A stretch of DNA of 64,000 nucleotides from Nemophila menziesii. Taxonomy: Eukaryota > Streptophyta > Magnoliopsida > Boraginales > Hydrophyllaceae. Location: positions 51,710,733-51,774,732 of the forward strand of contig JARWIR010000005.1 in assembly GCA_029959085.1 (NCBI GenBank), read 5' to 3'. The first letter of the stretch is position 1, and the number at the start of each line of letters is the position of its first letter. A program made the translations under genes and the position numbers. Below are positions 32,667-43,396 of the stretch, piece after piece. The notes below the pieces were generated by a model. That model was not told where the DNA came from. It saw only the letters and a program-made list of their open reading frames with translations, and searched no databases.

Positions 32667-34619
32667 CTATTCAGGTAATCCTACCATTTCATTATCACAG
32701 TATGGTCTTTTGTTGGTGAGGGCTCTCTTTAAAAACTTCACGTACTTTGGTATGTCTTTAATGGCTTCTAACAACGGAATGCTAATATTGAGACCTCTCA
32801 CTCTATTCAAGAATCTTTGATATTCGACCATATCTCCTTTATTCTGAACTCTTGAAGGGAAAGGTGGAGGAGGACGGGTTTCTGTAACATCTTTCTTTTT
32901 CGGAATTTCCGGAATCTTCTCCACTTCTATAACTTCAGGTTCTTCATCTTTCTCCTCCACCTCTTCTGACGGTTTTTCTTTTCTAGTAACTTCTTTTTCT
33001 TTCATAACCGGGAAGGGTGGTGGTTGCACAGTCTTACCGCTTCTGGTAGTGATCGCGTTACAATCCTCCCTTTGTTTAGGAATTTCTGTGTCACTCGGGA
33101 GTTGGCCTTGACCTCGAACATTCAAACTGTTGGCGATCTTCGATATTTGGGACTCTAAGAGTTTTAATGAAGCGGAATGTGAGTTTAATGTTTCATTCAT
33201 TTTATTTTCTCTCGTGTGGGTATCGTCCATGAATCGAGATAGCTGGCTTTCGATTCTTTCTGACCTCTTATCCGAATTGGCTATGTATTGTGTCAAGGTG
33301 AGTGCTAACTCACTCGAAGTGGTTGTGCCTTCTTGAGGTCGCGAGGGAAGCGCCTTTTGGGCTAATGTGTCGGAATAAGCGTCTTGGTCAGTTCTAGGTT
33401 GATTCCCTTGGTATTGGTTTTGCGTTCGAAACTGGTAGTTGTTCCCTTGATGCCTTTGTTGATAAGTTTCAGGATTTGCTGCCCCATGTGGATTCGAATA
33501 TTGAAAGCCTGGATGATTTCTGTTTTGATTTCCATACCCTTGACCACCTGAATAGTTACCTCGCTGATTAACGAAGTATACGGATTCTGGGTTGTTGGAA
33601 CATTCTTCCCAGTTATGATCATCTCCTCCACAACTAGAGCATAATTCTGGTTCATTAACAACGTTTACCACAGCTTTATTCGACATAGATAATTGTTTCA
33701 GTTTGTTCTCAAGTGCGGCAATCTTAGCGTTCAAAGCAGTTTCTGTATCCAAATTCAAAGTACCTCTTTCAGGAGCTCTAACCGATGATTTCGAGGATTG
33801 CCAACTCATTTCATTCTTCACAATTCGGTCCATGATAATCAGAGCTTGATCAGTTGTGACCATCATGAGACCACCTTGGCACATAGTATCGATTTTGTCT
33901 TTCGCAGCATCACCTAAACTTCGATAGAATATTCCAAGTTGTAATTCAAGAGAGTACCCATGTAATGGGCACTTGTGTAATAATGTTTGAAAACGAGTCC
34001 ATGTAGCACCTACAGTTTCTCCTGGCTCTTGGCGAAAATAAACAATATCTAATTGCCCACTGAGTCGAACACTTTGAGGATAGTACCTATCGAAAAAGGC
34101 TGTCTGAAGTTGATCCCAAGTCACAATCGCGTTGTGTGGCTGTTGATCATACCACTCACTTGCTCCTCCGGTGAGGAAGAATGGAAACATATGAAAGTAC
34201 ATTTGTTCTTGGGTTACTCCAGGGGTGACATATGCATCACAGATTTGCATAAACTTGTACATAGCACGTATAGGATCTTCAAGAGTTGCACCACTATACT
34301 GTCCCACGGTTGTAAACTGGTTGATCATCCCTGCGTCTGGTCTGAATCGAACTCCTTGAATTGCAGGAGGACGGAGTCCTAGTGGTGGTAGAAGGAAAGG
34401 TCCATGGTTGTTCGGTTGAAAGATCTGCGGTCCATGATCTTGAAGTACTCCACCATTATTGTTGACTTGTTGTTGATTTCCGGGAGGAGCTGGTAATTGG
34501 ACTTCTACCGGTGGAATTGGTAATTGAACTCCTACCGGTGGAGCTATTGGGAGACCGTTTTCATCCAACTGAATCACGGGATCTTGAAGGACGGGATCTT
34601 GAGCATTATCTTCCGCCAT
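32667..34619 (-). CDS. Gag of element D
   Basis: 650-residue Gag. It has a Pro/Gln-rich head (residues 1-75), a capsid-like retrotrans_gag domain (about 90-270, with YFHMFPFFLTGGASEWYDQ and FFDRYYP), a zinc knuckle CSSCGGDDHNWEEC of CX2CX4HX4C type (about residue 340), a Gln/Asn/Gly-rich stretch, and a C-terminal Pro/Glu-rich segment ending GLPE. In E and F the matching reading frame continues into protease, where GAG replaces this TAG. The stop is therefore most simply a nonsense mutation, though readthrough cannot be excluded. Gag would form virus-like particles in the cytoplasm. The start is the first ATG after the leader. Confidence 0.9.
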   Translation of the reverse strand: MAEDNAQDPVLQDPVIQLDENGLPIAPPVGVQLPIPPVEVQLPAPPGNQQQVNNNGGVLQDHGPQIFQPNNHGPFLLPPLGLRPPAIQGVRFRPDAGMINQFTTVGQYSGATLEDPIRAMYKFMQICDAYVTPGVTQEQMYFHMFPFFLTGGASEWYDQQPHNAIVTWDQLQTAFFDRYYPQSVRLSGQLDIVYFRQEPGETVGATWTRFQTLLHKCPLHGYSLELQLGIFYRSLGDAAKDKIDTMCQGGLMMVTTDQALIIMDRIVKNEMSWQSSKSSVRAPERGTLNLDTETALNAKIAALENKLKQLSMSNKAVVNVVNEPELCSSCGGDDHNWEECSNNPESVYFVNQRGNYSGGQGYGNQNRNHPGFQYSNPHGAANPETYQQRHQGNNYQFRTQNQYQGNQPRTDQDAYSDTLAQKALPSRPQEGTTTSSELALTLTQYIANSDKRSERIESQLSRFMDDTHTRENKMNETLNSHSASLKLLESQISKIANSLNVRGQGQLPSDTEIPKQREDCNAITTRSGKTVQPPPFPVMKEKEVTRKEKPSEEVEEKDEEPEVIEVEKIPEIPKKKDVTETRPPPPFPSRVQNKGDMVEYQRFLNRVRGLNISIPLLEAIKDIPKYVKFLKRALTNKRPYCDNEMVGLPE

Positions 34620-34675
34620 TGCTTTTTCTAACCTTGCTTGTTTTCTTGCTTCTTTATCTCTTTTGTTTTTCTCTC

Positions 34676-34708
34676 GAACGCCTATTGTTAACTTTTGGAA
34701 TGTGTCAG
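34676..34708. repeat. 33-bp copy of host LINE flank in place of the PBS
   Basis: 33 bases, GAACGCCTATT...GAATGTGTCAG, identical to 24353-24385, the LINE I sequence just outside D's 3' LTR (including the GTCAG target site). Here it lies inside D, between the 5' LTR and the gag leader, where E and F carry PBS and leader. The leader is only 57 bases to the gag ATG, against about 125 from LTR to ATG in E. Confidence 0.9.
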
Positions 34709-35124
34709 TGGTGTCTCCTAGTGTGTTCTAAATAAAAACACCTAAAAAGGCAAGACACGTACCGCAAGTGTACGGGTCGTCCAAGTAATATCCGGTAAAC
34801 GGGATCGATCTCAGGGACGGATTAGGTATGATTAAAATGTTATACAATAAATAGAAGTAGTTGCTTGAATGAAAAATTAAAAGTAAATAAATAGATTTTT
34901 ATTTTGTTTTCGATTAAAGGGCTAAAGTGCAATTAAAGTAAATATTAAACTAAAATTAAACTAATGCAAGAAAATAAATATGAAGAGACTAAAAGATGAG
35001 AGAATAGTACTTGAGTCACGCTAGGTTTCACCAAAATAAACTTAATCAATGCTTCTTCTAAGGGACAAATTAGTAACTAGTAATAGTCGGGATTCTAGAT
35101 TCTCCTAACCCCCGTCAGGGTAGA
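34709..35124 (-). mobile_element. 5' LTR of element D, inner part
   Basis: 416 bp matching 24386-24801 of the other LTR. It ends with GTAGA (35120-35124), the left target-site duplication of element E. Confidence 0.92.
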
Positions 35125-36614
35125 TGATGTCTCCTCGTCTGTGATAGTAAAGTATACTCATGAGACATCATTTTAGGCTTATTTATTAGTTTATAGGTTG
35201 ATTTTAGCTTATTTTAATACACTTTCCTATTTTGGTTCTTGATTTGTAGAATTATTATTTTTAGAGCATATTGGGTTTAATTGTTTATTTAGTGTGAAGC
35301 TTTAAAGATAATTATGGAGATTAATTAGAGTCCAAGTCAAAGACAACAACTTATGGAAAGAGATTTGCATGGAAATTGGAGATAAGGAAACAAAGGCTAA
35401 AAAGATGGAAAAGGAAAAGCTGCCTAAATCTGGGATTCTGCATACACGTCCAAAGATATGCGTTTTTACCTAAGAAATAGGCCGAATCTGATGATTTCCT
35501 TCTTAAGGGTCTAGATAATTCTGTTGCGATCCTTTTGGTATCTTATGGAGCTCAATCCGACCAATAACGAAGAAGATACACGCAAAACAGCGCAGCAGTG
35601 TTTATCTTTATTTCCTTACGAATTTGAGTTGGGCTAGAAGTCCATTACTTGAAGTTATCTCCACCAAACGAATTAGGTCAACCTCTACACTATAAATACA
35701 GCCTCTTAACACTCTTAAATCATCCTTGGTGAAACCTTAAACCAAGAGGAAGCTTACAACACAAGAGAGAAGTCTGGAAGGAGCTGTCATCAACAATGTC
35801 TTCTTCTATCTTTAGATTTGTAATTTCTTTCTTTTCTTTCATTAGTATGAACTAAATTTCTTTAGCTTAAGTTTTAGCATATATGTATGAACCCTAGTTT
35901 TGATTGACATCTATCTAATTTGGGAATTTAATGTTTTAAATAGAATTATAGTTTTTATTCTCTGTTTATGTGTTTGGATTTATATTCTGTGTTCTTGTGG
36001 ACTGCAGCCATTAGAATTACCATCTAGTAATTAGGATACCATTGACAACGGTGTTTAATTGCATGTTTAGCACATAACGTTTAGTTTTAGGTTTGATCTG
36101 ACAACCCAACCTAGCTAGATAATCACTATGGTTTAGTCTTTGTGACTATTTACCAATTACAGGAAAAGTTTGCTTAGGAAGCCTTATTGACACAGGTAAA
36201 TCCTATTTTAAACTACCGATAGCATATTGGGACCGATTAGGGAAATACTACATAATTCACCCTTACATGTTTAGAACGGAAAAACTAGTGGGGATTACAT
36301 GCTAATAACTTAAGCTATATTCTCATATCACTTCTCTTTCTTATTTATTTTCTGTCTTTTAATTCTTAGTTCTAGTTTAGTTAATTATTATCTCAATCCA
36401 TCTTTATTTGTCTTTACTTTTATTTGCGTTTAGTTGTTCTATCTTTAATTTTGCACTAGGTATTTGCATAAGATTCTCCTAACCTCTGTAGTCTCTGCGG
36501 AACGAATCTTTATCTAAAACTTGCATACGATCTGTATACTTGCAAAACTGTGTAGTTCTAGGGTGTTTTTGCACTTTATTTATATCTTATTTTATCACAC
36601 CCTAGGCCCCACCA
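35125..36614 (+). mobile_element. 5' LTR of element E
   Basis: 1490 bp, TGATGTCTCC...GGCCCCACCA. A TATAAATA box lies at 35691-35698. At the start, TGATGTCTC pairs with GAGACATCA (35160-35168) as an inverted repeat. Confidence 0.96.
35691..35698 (+). promoter_or_regulatory. TATA box of element E 5' LTR
   Basis: TATAAATA about 570 bp into the LTR; the same box occurs in the 3' LTR at 45448-45455 and in F at 59575-59582. Confidence 0.65.
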
Positions 36615-36620
36615 AGTTTT

Positions 36621-36638
36621 TGGCGCCGCTGCCGGGGA
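36621..36638 (+). promoter_or_regulatory. Primer binding site (element E)
   Basis: TGGCGCCGCTGCCGGGGA, six bases after the LTR. It is complementary to the 3' end of plant tRNA-Asp with one mismatch. Confidence 0.9.
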
Positions 36639-36739
36639 CTACATCGTTAGTCCTTGTGCATATATCTTGTGCTTTTATTTTTAGTTAGTTCTATTTTACG
36701 CTTTTGTTTTTAGTTTTTGTTTTTCAGATTTAGTTACAG

Positions 36740-37581
36740 ATGGATAACCCAAGGAGACTTGAGCTACCCATCGAGTTCAGAGTGGAGCCACGAGGAATTC
36801 GAGCTCCAGAAATCCAAGCCGCGAAATTTAAACCTGATCCGGGGATACTAACTCAATTTGCATATCATGGATTATTCAGCGGAGCTGCACATCAAGATCC
36901 GATCCGATATATTCAGAAATTCATGCAGATCTGTGATGCTTATATCGTAAAAGGAGTTACTAGGGAGCAAGTATATTACCTGATGTTCCAGTTCTTCTTG
37001 ACCGGATGTGCAAGCGATTGGTATGATACCCAATACCCTCATGTTATTCCAGATTGGGACAAGCTTCAAGCAAGATTCCTAGACCGTTTCTATCCGGTTA
37101 GTAGACGTTTAAAAGATATGTTGGAGCTTGAACAATTTATACAGAAAGAGGAAGAGAGTTTGGGTGAAGCATGGTTACGATTTACAGATAAGAAGGCGAG
37201 ATGTCCATATCTTAGATCCTCGTCGGAATATTATTTAACCTTGTTTTATGGAGGACTTAATGATAAATCAAGAGAAAAAGCAGATTCGTTAGGAAACGCA
37301 GGTTTTGTGTTGCTAGATCCTGAAGAAGCTGAGTTGGGGATGGAAAGGGTTCTTGAGAACGAGAGAAGTTGGCCAAAGAGAGCAGAAAAAGAAGACAATT
37401 CAGAATCTCTGAAGCTTAAAGAATTGGCTACAAGAACAAGCCCGAATAATTGCTCAGGTGAATACGGTACGCACAGTTCTTTCGTGTCCTGGTTGTGGAT
37501 CAAGAAATCATGTGTGGGAAGGATGTATGAATAATCCAGCAGTAGCTTCCGTTCAATATCCTCAAGATAACTATTATTATA
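36740..37581 (+). pseudogene. Gag of element E (frameshifted)
   Basis: Gag starts at ATG 36740 and reads the capsid-like domain (YYLMFQFFLTGCASDWYD and FLDRFYPVSRRL) to about 37430. Compared with F, about 17 bases are missing between GGCTA and AACAAGCC (near 37432). This shifts the frame, and the first ORF ends at 37534. The zinc knuckle CPGCGSRNHVWEGC follows in another frame (37485-37526). A second deletion of about 53 bases near 37660 shifts back into the pol frame. The two deletions make a normal Gag impossible. Element F shows the undamaged arrangement. Confidence 0.88.
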
Positions 37582-40500
37582 ATGGTTATGATTGTCCTCA
37601 AGAAAGCTACACTAATTATCAACAACCTCCACAACAAAAGAATTGGGTCAGAAAGCAAGAAAGAGGCGCCCATTGTTAAAACTTGTCAAGAACCAAAGAA
37701 AGATCCACCTAAACAATCAATGCAATTGGAAAAACTGGAACAACTCCAAAGCTTAAGTTCGAGTATGGCTAGATTAATGCAAACAGTTGAGAAAAAAATG
37801 AGTCATAGCCAACAGAAAGTTCGAACCCAGGAGAAGATTATCAAGCAACTAGAGCATACTATATCACAGATGGCGAGTACATTACAAACTAGGCCGAAAG
37901 GGGAACTCCCAAGTGATACTATTGCTCCTAGAGATGACTCTTGCCATGACGTTGAATTGCGAAGTGGAAAACAACTACCTCCACCAAGACCAGAACCAGA
38001 ACCAGAACAAATTCCTATTCCAGAACAAAGGAGGGAAGAAATAATTAAAGATACAGTCGAGGAGGTAGTTAAACCAAAGAGTGTCCAAGCCAAGACACCT
38101 GAAAAGACAAGAAAACCAGTGGAACTCAATACACGCCCTCCGCCACCATACCCTTCACGTGTCAGAAAGCAGGACAATGACATGGAATTCAAGAAGTTCA
38201 TTGACATGTTGAAGAAATTGGAAGTTAATATACCACTTGTTGAAGCTCTCAAGAGGATGCCAACCTACATGAAATTCATGAAAGACATTCTCTCCAACAA
38301 GCGGAGTATAGAGACTGGGGAACCAATTGGATTACCTAGGGAGTGCAGTGCTATATGTCAAAGTGAGTTGCCACCAAAGCTAGAAGATCCCGGAAGTTTT
38401 ACAATTCCTATCGGCATCGGAGATAGTTGGACCGGGAAAGCATTATGTGATTTAGGCGTGAGCATCAATCTCATGCCTAGATCCCTGTTCGAGAAGCTTA
38501 ATATCGGAGAAGTAGTACCCACATCTGTGGTATTACAAATGGCGGATCACTCCCTCTCACGACCAATAGGTAAAATTGAAGATGTTTTAGTTAAAGCTGG
38601 CTCTTTTATTTTTCCTTATGATTTTATTATCCTTGACTACGACGCGGATAAGAATGTCCCCATCATTTTGGGTAGACCATTCTTAGCCACGGGGCGTACA
38701 CTAATTGATGTTGAGAATGGTGAGTTGATCATGAGAGTACAAGGCGAACAGATACGATTTAATGTGTTTCAGGCAATGAAATATCCTAAAGCAAAAGACG
38801 AGTGCTTCAAAGTAGATGTCATCGGAAAAATTACGCAAGAAGTCTTCAATGAAGAAAACTTAGATGATGATCTTGACGAAGCCTTAGCACCTGAATCACC
38901 AGAGGAACTCGAAATTTCCCCTGAAGATGTTGCTGCATTAAACGTGCGAGAACTACTTCGAGAACCAGGTGACATTGAACCAATGAAACAACCATCTATA
39001 ATATGTCCACCTGTTCTCGAAGAAAAACCACTTCCAGATCACCTACGCTATGCATATCTAGGTACGAACAAAACTTTGCCTGTTATTATTTCTGCTAACC
39101 TTTCAGGTCCTCAAGAGGAGAAGCTACTTCAAGTACTTCGCGCAAACAAAGAAGCAATCGGATGGACTATTGCCGACATCAAGGGAATTAGTCCTTCCGT
39201 TTGCAAACACAAAATCATTCTTGAGAACGAAGGTGGGCGATCTATAGAGGGACAGAGAAGACTCATGCCAGCTATGAAAGAAGTAGTGAGGAAGGAAGTT
39301 ATCAAGTTGTTAGACGCAGGATTTATCTATCCGATTGCTAGCAGTGATTGGGTTAGTCCAGTACAATGTGTTCCAAAGAAAGGAGGTTTCACCACCATCC
39401 TTAATGATCAAGGCGAAGCCATACCATCAAGACCAGTTGTGGGGTGGCGAGTGTGCATGGATTACCGAAGACTGAACAAAGCAACGAAGAAAGATCACTT
39501 CCCGCTACCCTTCATTGATCAGATGCTAGACAAACTCGCAGGGAGAGAATATTATTGTTTCCTTGACGGATATTCGGGTTATAATCAGATTTGTGTGGAT
39601 CCCCTCGATCAACACAAAACAACTTTTACATGTCCGTTTGGTACTTTTGCTTATAGAAGAATGCCGTTTGGTTTATGCAATGCATCTGCCACGTTCCAGA
39701 GGTGCATGATGGCTATATTTTGGGACATGATTGATAAATACTTGGAGGTTTTTATGGATGATTTTTCGGTGTTCGGAGATAATTTTGACGATTGTTTGAA
39801 TAATCTTGAGAAAGTCCTTGTGAGATGTAGAGAAAAAGATCTTGTGCTTAATTGGGAAAAATGCCACTTCATGGTTCAAGAGGGAATTGTGTTGGGACAT
39901 AAAGTTTCGAAGGCCGGGATGGAGGTTGATCGTGCGAAAATTGAAGTTATCAAAACACTACCACCTCCAGTTTCTGTTAAAGGAGTAAGAAGTTTCTTAG
40001 GTCACGCAGGATTTTATCGACGATTTATTAAAGATTTCTCCAAGATCGCCAAACCGCTTTGCTCTTTACTTGAAAAGGATACTCCTTTTAATTTTACTGA
40101 AGAATGTCTTCAAGCGTTTTTGACGATTAAGGAAAAACTAATCTCTACACCTATTGTTATACCTCCTGATTGGAAAGCTCTGTTTGAACTTATGTGCGAT
40201 GCTAGTGATCACGCTATGGGTGTTGTGTTAGGACAGAGGAAAGACAAGATTTTCCACACGATTTATCATGCAAGTAAGACTTTCAACGCTGCCCAGATGA
40301 ATTATACAGTAACGGAGAAAGAGATGTTAGCCGTGGTTTATGCTTTTGATAAATTTCGTCCCTATCTGGTTGGGAAGAGAACTATTGTATACACGGACCA
40401 TTCAGCTATTAGGTACCTCATGGAGAAAAAGGACGCTAAGCCGCGTCTCATTAGATGGGTACTGTTGCTTCAAGAATTCGACATAGACATTCGAGACCGA

Positions 40501-41922
40501 AAAGGATGCGATAATCAAGTTGCTGATCATTTATCAAGGCTCGAAGGATCTGATGCGAACAAAGAACCGGTGTTGGTTAAAGAGGTTTTCCCTGATGAAC
40601 AACTTTTTGCTATTAAACGTGTTTTTGTGTCATGGTATGCAGATCTAGTCAACCTCATTGTGAGTGGTGTCTTTCCCAAAGATTTCCACCCACAACAAAG
40701 ACAAAGATTGAATCACCAGGCCAAACAGTATTATTGGGATAAACCGTACCTCTGGAAGATTTGTAGTGACCAAGTGGTTAGAAGATGTGTGCATGAAGGT
40801 GAAATGGAGAAAATCATGGAAAGTTGTCATAGTTCACCTTATGGAGGTCACTTTAAGGGCGATAGAACCGCAGCTAAAATTCTTCAATCCGGTTTCTATT
40901 GGCCCACCATACACAAAGATTGTCATCGTTTTGTCCAGTCATGTCACAGATGCCAGCACACTGGTAATATATCAAAAAGAGACGCGATGCCGCTTAATAA
41001 CATTCTTGAAGTCGAAATCTTTGATGTATGGGGAATAGATTTCATGGGACCTTTCGTAACTTCCTATAGAAATCTTTATATTTTGCTTGCGGTAGATTAT
41101 GTGTCAAAGTGGGTAGAAGCAGTGGAAACACCAAAGAACGATGCTCAAACTGTGATTAAGTTCTTAAAAACAAACATCTTTTCAAGACATGGTACGCCAC
41201 GTGTGCTAATCAGTGATAAAGGTACCCATTTTCTTAATGCTGCCCTGAGACATTTCCTTCGGAAGTGTGGAGTAAAACACCGTACTTCAACCGGGTATCA
41301 CCCACAAACTAACGGTCAAGCTGAAGTTTCCAACCGGGAAATCAAATCTATTCTTGAGAAGACCGTGAGTAAATCGAGGAAAGATTGGTCTTTAAAGCTA
41401 GATGATGCTCTCTGGGCTTACAGAACAGCATTTAAAACACCAGTTGGGGCATCTCCATATCGCATGGTCTACGGCAAAGCGTGTCATCTACCGATTGAAC
41501 TTGAAGCTCGAGCCTACTGGGCTATTAAAACTCTGAATCTAGACCCAGACCTGGCCGGGAAGCAAAGGATGATGCAATAGAATGAGTTGGAGGAGTTTCG
41601 TTATCTTGCCTATGAAAATGCACGTCTCTATAAGGAGAAAACAAAGCGATGGCATGATAAACGGCTCCGTCCAAAGCATTTTGAGATAGGACAGAAGGTT
41701 TTATTATACAACTCTCGATTTTCGAACTACCCAGGAAAGCTTAAATCCCGTTGGGGAGGACCTTACATTGTTACTAAAGTCACACCGCATGGAGCAACTG
41801 AGATTGAAAATCCAACCGAGCAACGGACATTCATGGTGAATGGCCAGCGTTTGAAGAGATACTATGACAGTGAGGACTTTGGACAAGGGGAGAAAATCTT
41901 TCTCGTCGAATGCGCTTAGCCT
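37582..41922 (+). pseudogene. Pol polyprotein of element E (PR-RT-RNaseH-IN)
   Basis: One long frame from late Gag through integrase, with a single TAG at 41578-41580 (TTG in D at this place), then open to 41919. Domains: late Gag coiled coil (about 37720-37890); protease [13 protein letters not shown] (near 38445-38485; the motif is DLGVS rather than DLGAS) and [12 protein letters not shown] with [11 protein letters not shown] and catalytic FMDD (about 39754-39765), with GLCNASATF instead of GLCNAPATF; RNase H ([10 protein letters not shown] near 40390); integrase with HHCC (GHFKGD...CHRCQ) and DDE in [17 protein letters not shown] and [11 protein letters not shown]. The stop removes the last ~110 residues of integrase (GPYIVTKV tail). 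Confidence 0.93.
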
Positions 41923-42144
41923 GAGGTACACGTCTAACTCAAAGACGTTAAACAAAAGTGCTATTGGGAGACACCCCTTGTTTTAATTGCTTTTTAGATT
42001 AGTTGTTTTTGCTTTGTAGTGTATAATTTTAAGTTAGTTTATATTTTTAATTGTGTTTACAAGCTAATAGGAGATAAAGGTAGTGTGTTATTGTGCAGGA
42101 AACGAGTTTGGGGTCGAAAGGAAAAAATTGGAGGAACTCAAAGC

Positions 42145-42485
42145 CTGGCGCGGACTACCCCCTGGTCCGCAGGGATGCAGCGTGCCCAGAAAACCCGTAC
42201 CACGGTCGGGTACCACGGGTTTCATCCAGAAAGCAAGAAAAAATTCGATGGACACGCGCGGTACACCGGACCCTAGTCCGCACGCCTCAAACGCGTGCCA
42301 CGGGGTCGGGAACCACGGGTTTTTTGACGGAGCAGGCGCCGACTACCCCCTACACCGCACCCCTGGTCCGCAGGCACAAAACACGTGCCACGGGGTGCTA
42401 CCACGGGTGCAATCCAGAAACCAAAAATTTCAAGAGCTGTTAAGTGCGGTACACCGCACGTCTGATCCGGTACACCGTAGAGAGG
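42145..42485 (+). repeat. GC-rich ~108-bp tandem repeat (element E)
   Basis: About three and a half diverged units with GCCACGGGGT...CCACGGGTTT boxes (near 42297 and 42387), CACGTGCCACGG with a CACGTG palindrome, and GCGGTACACCG segments. Same position (between pol and third ORF) as in C and D. Several overlapping ORFs here are by-products of the composition. Confidence 0.8.
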
Positions 42486-42854
42486 CGGTTTGTGAAGGAA
42501 TTCTTTTCCTAATCAAACTCTTACCTTATGAGATTAGCCCTAGCCTTCCATACACGAATTTTTCAGACCCAAACCCTATATATACATCTTAAAGCTTGTG
42601 CAAACCTTCACAATTAACACAACAACTCATCAAATCCTCTCCATTATCTTCCATAAACACAATTTCTTCATCAAATTCATCACACTACACCATCAAAACA
42701 CCATCAAATTCAACAAGCTTTAAAGAATTCTTCCAAGATCAATCAATTAACCTTTCTCTTTCATCAATTTCAAGCAACAACATCAAGCTACACCAAATTT
42801 TCCTTAAACTTTTAATCCATCCTTGGTATAACTTGAGTTGTGGGTAAATCAAGC

Positions 42855-43298
42855 ATGACTAACAGATCTGAAGCTATGGAATACAAGAGAAAGTGTTCAA
42901 TCCTTGGGAAGAATAAGAAATTGCCTGGAGCCACCATTGAAAAACCCATCAATCTTGATGAGGTTTCTGAAGAATCAAAAGAACAGGCACCTGAACAACC
43001 ACTACCAAAGAAGAGATTAACTGCTAGAATGTCCATACCATCAAGAAGGCCTTTGAATAAAATAAAAATCCAAGACCAAGGTTCTTCTACCTCTTCCTCT
43101 GAAATTGTTTATGATCTTCCTCCTTGGGCTCTCAAGTTACAGAACGAAGTTGAAAGATTACGTGAAGATAACAAAGACCTTTGGGCAGAAGTCATACAGT
43201 TGGAAACACAGGTAGAAAATTTGACCTTGTATAAGGATGTTGATGATTATACCGATCCTTCGGATGACGAGGACGATATGATGGATCTCTATGGCTAA
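42855..43298 (+). CDS. Small conserved third ORF (element E), unknown function
   Basis: 147-residue ORF from the first ATG (42855). It aligns over its whole length with the ORF at 27659-28114 in element D: a MTNRSEAMEYKRKCSILGKN head, LPGATIEKPINL, LTARMSI, a Ser-rich spacer, PPWALKLQNEVERLREDN (coiled-coil type) and an acidic tail with MMDLYG. There is no membrane segment, signal peptide or known catalytic motif. The position fits the third (env-like) ORF of Athila. Relative to the longer ORF of element B it looks like head and tail without the middle domain. It is intact here although gag and pol are broken. Confidence 0.6.
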   Translation: MTNRSEAMEYKRKCSILGKNKKLPGATIEKPINLDEVSEESKEQAPEQPLPKKRLTARMSIPSRRPLNKIKIQDQGSSTSSSEIVYDLPPWALKLQNEVERLREDNKDLWAEVIQLETQVENLTLYKDVDDYTDPSDDEDDMMDLYG

Positions 43299-43396
43299 CC
43301 AGGTAGGTCATTCTAATTTTTCTTGATAGCTTGTATGCATTAGGTAGTTTAGTTAGTTTTATTTTAAATTTTATTTCATTCTTGAGTCTTTTTTTC

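Noticed and set aside
39651..39900. Minus-strand ORFs inside the RT of element E (and at 63597-63818 in F)
   Set aside because: Antisense shadows of the conserved RT sequence.
42019..42592. Possible env-like protein in element E upstream of the small ORF
   Set aside because: The frames are within the GC-rich repeats, lack membrane segments or a signal peptide, and differ between elements.
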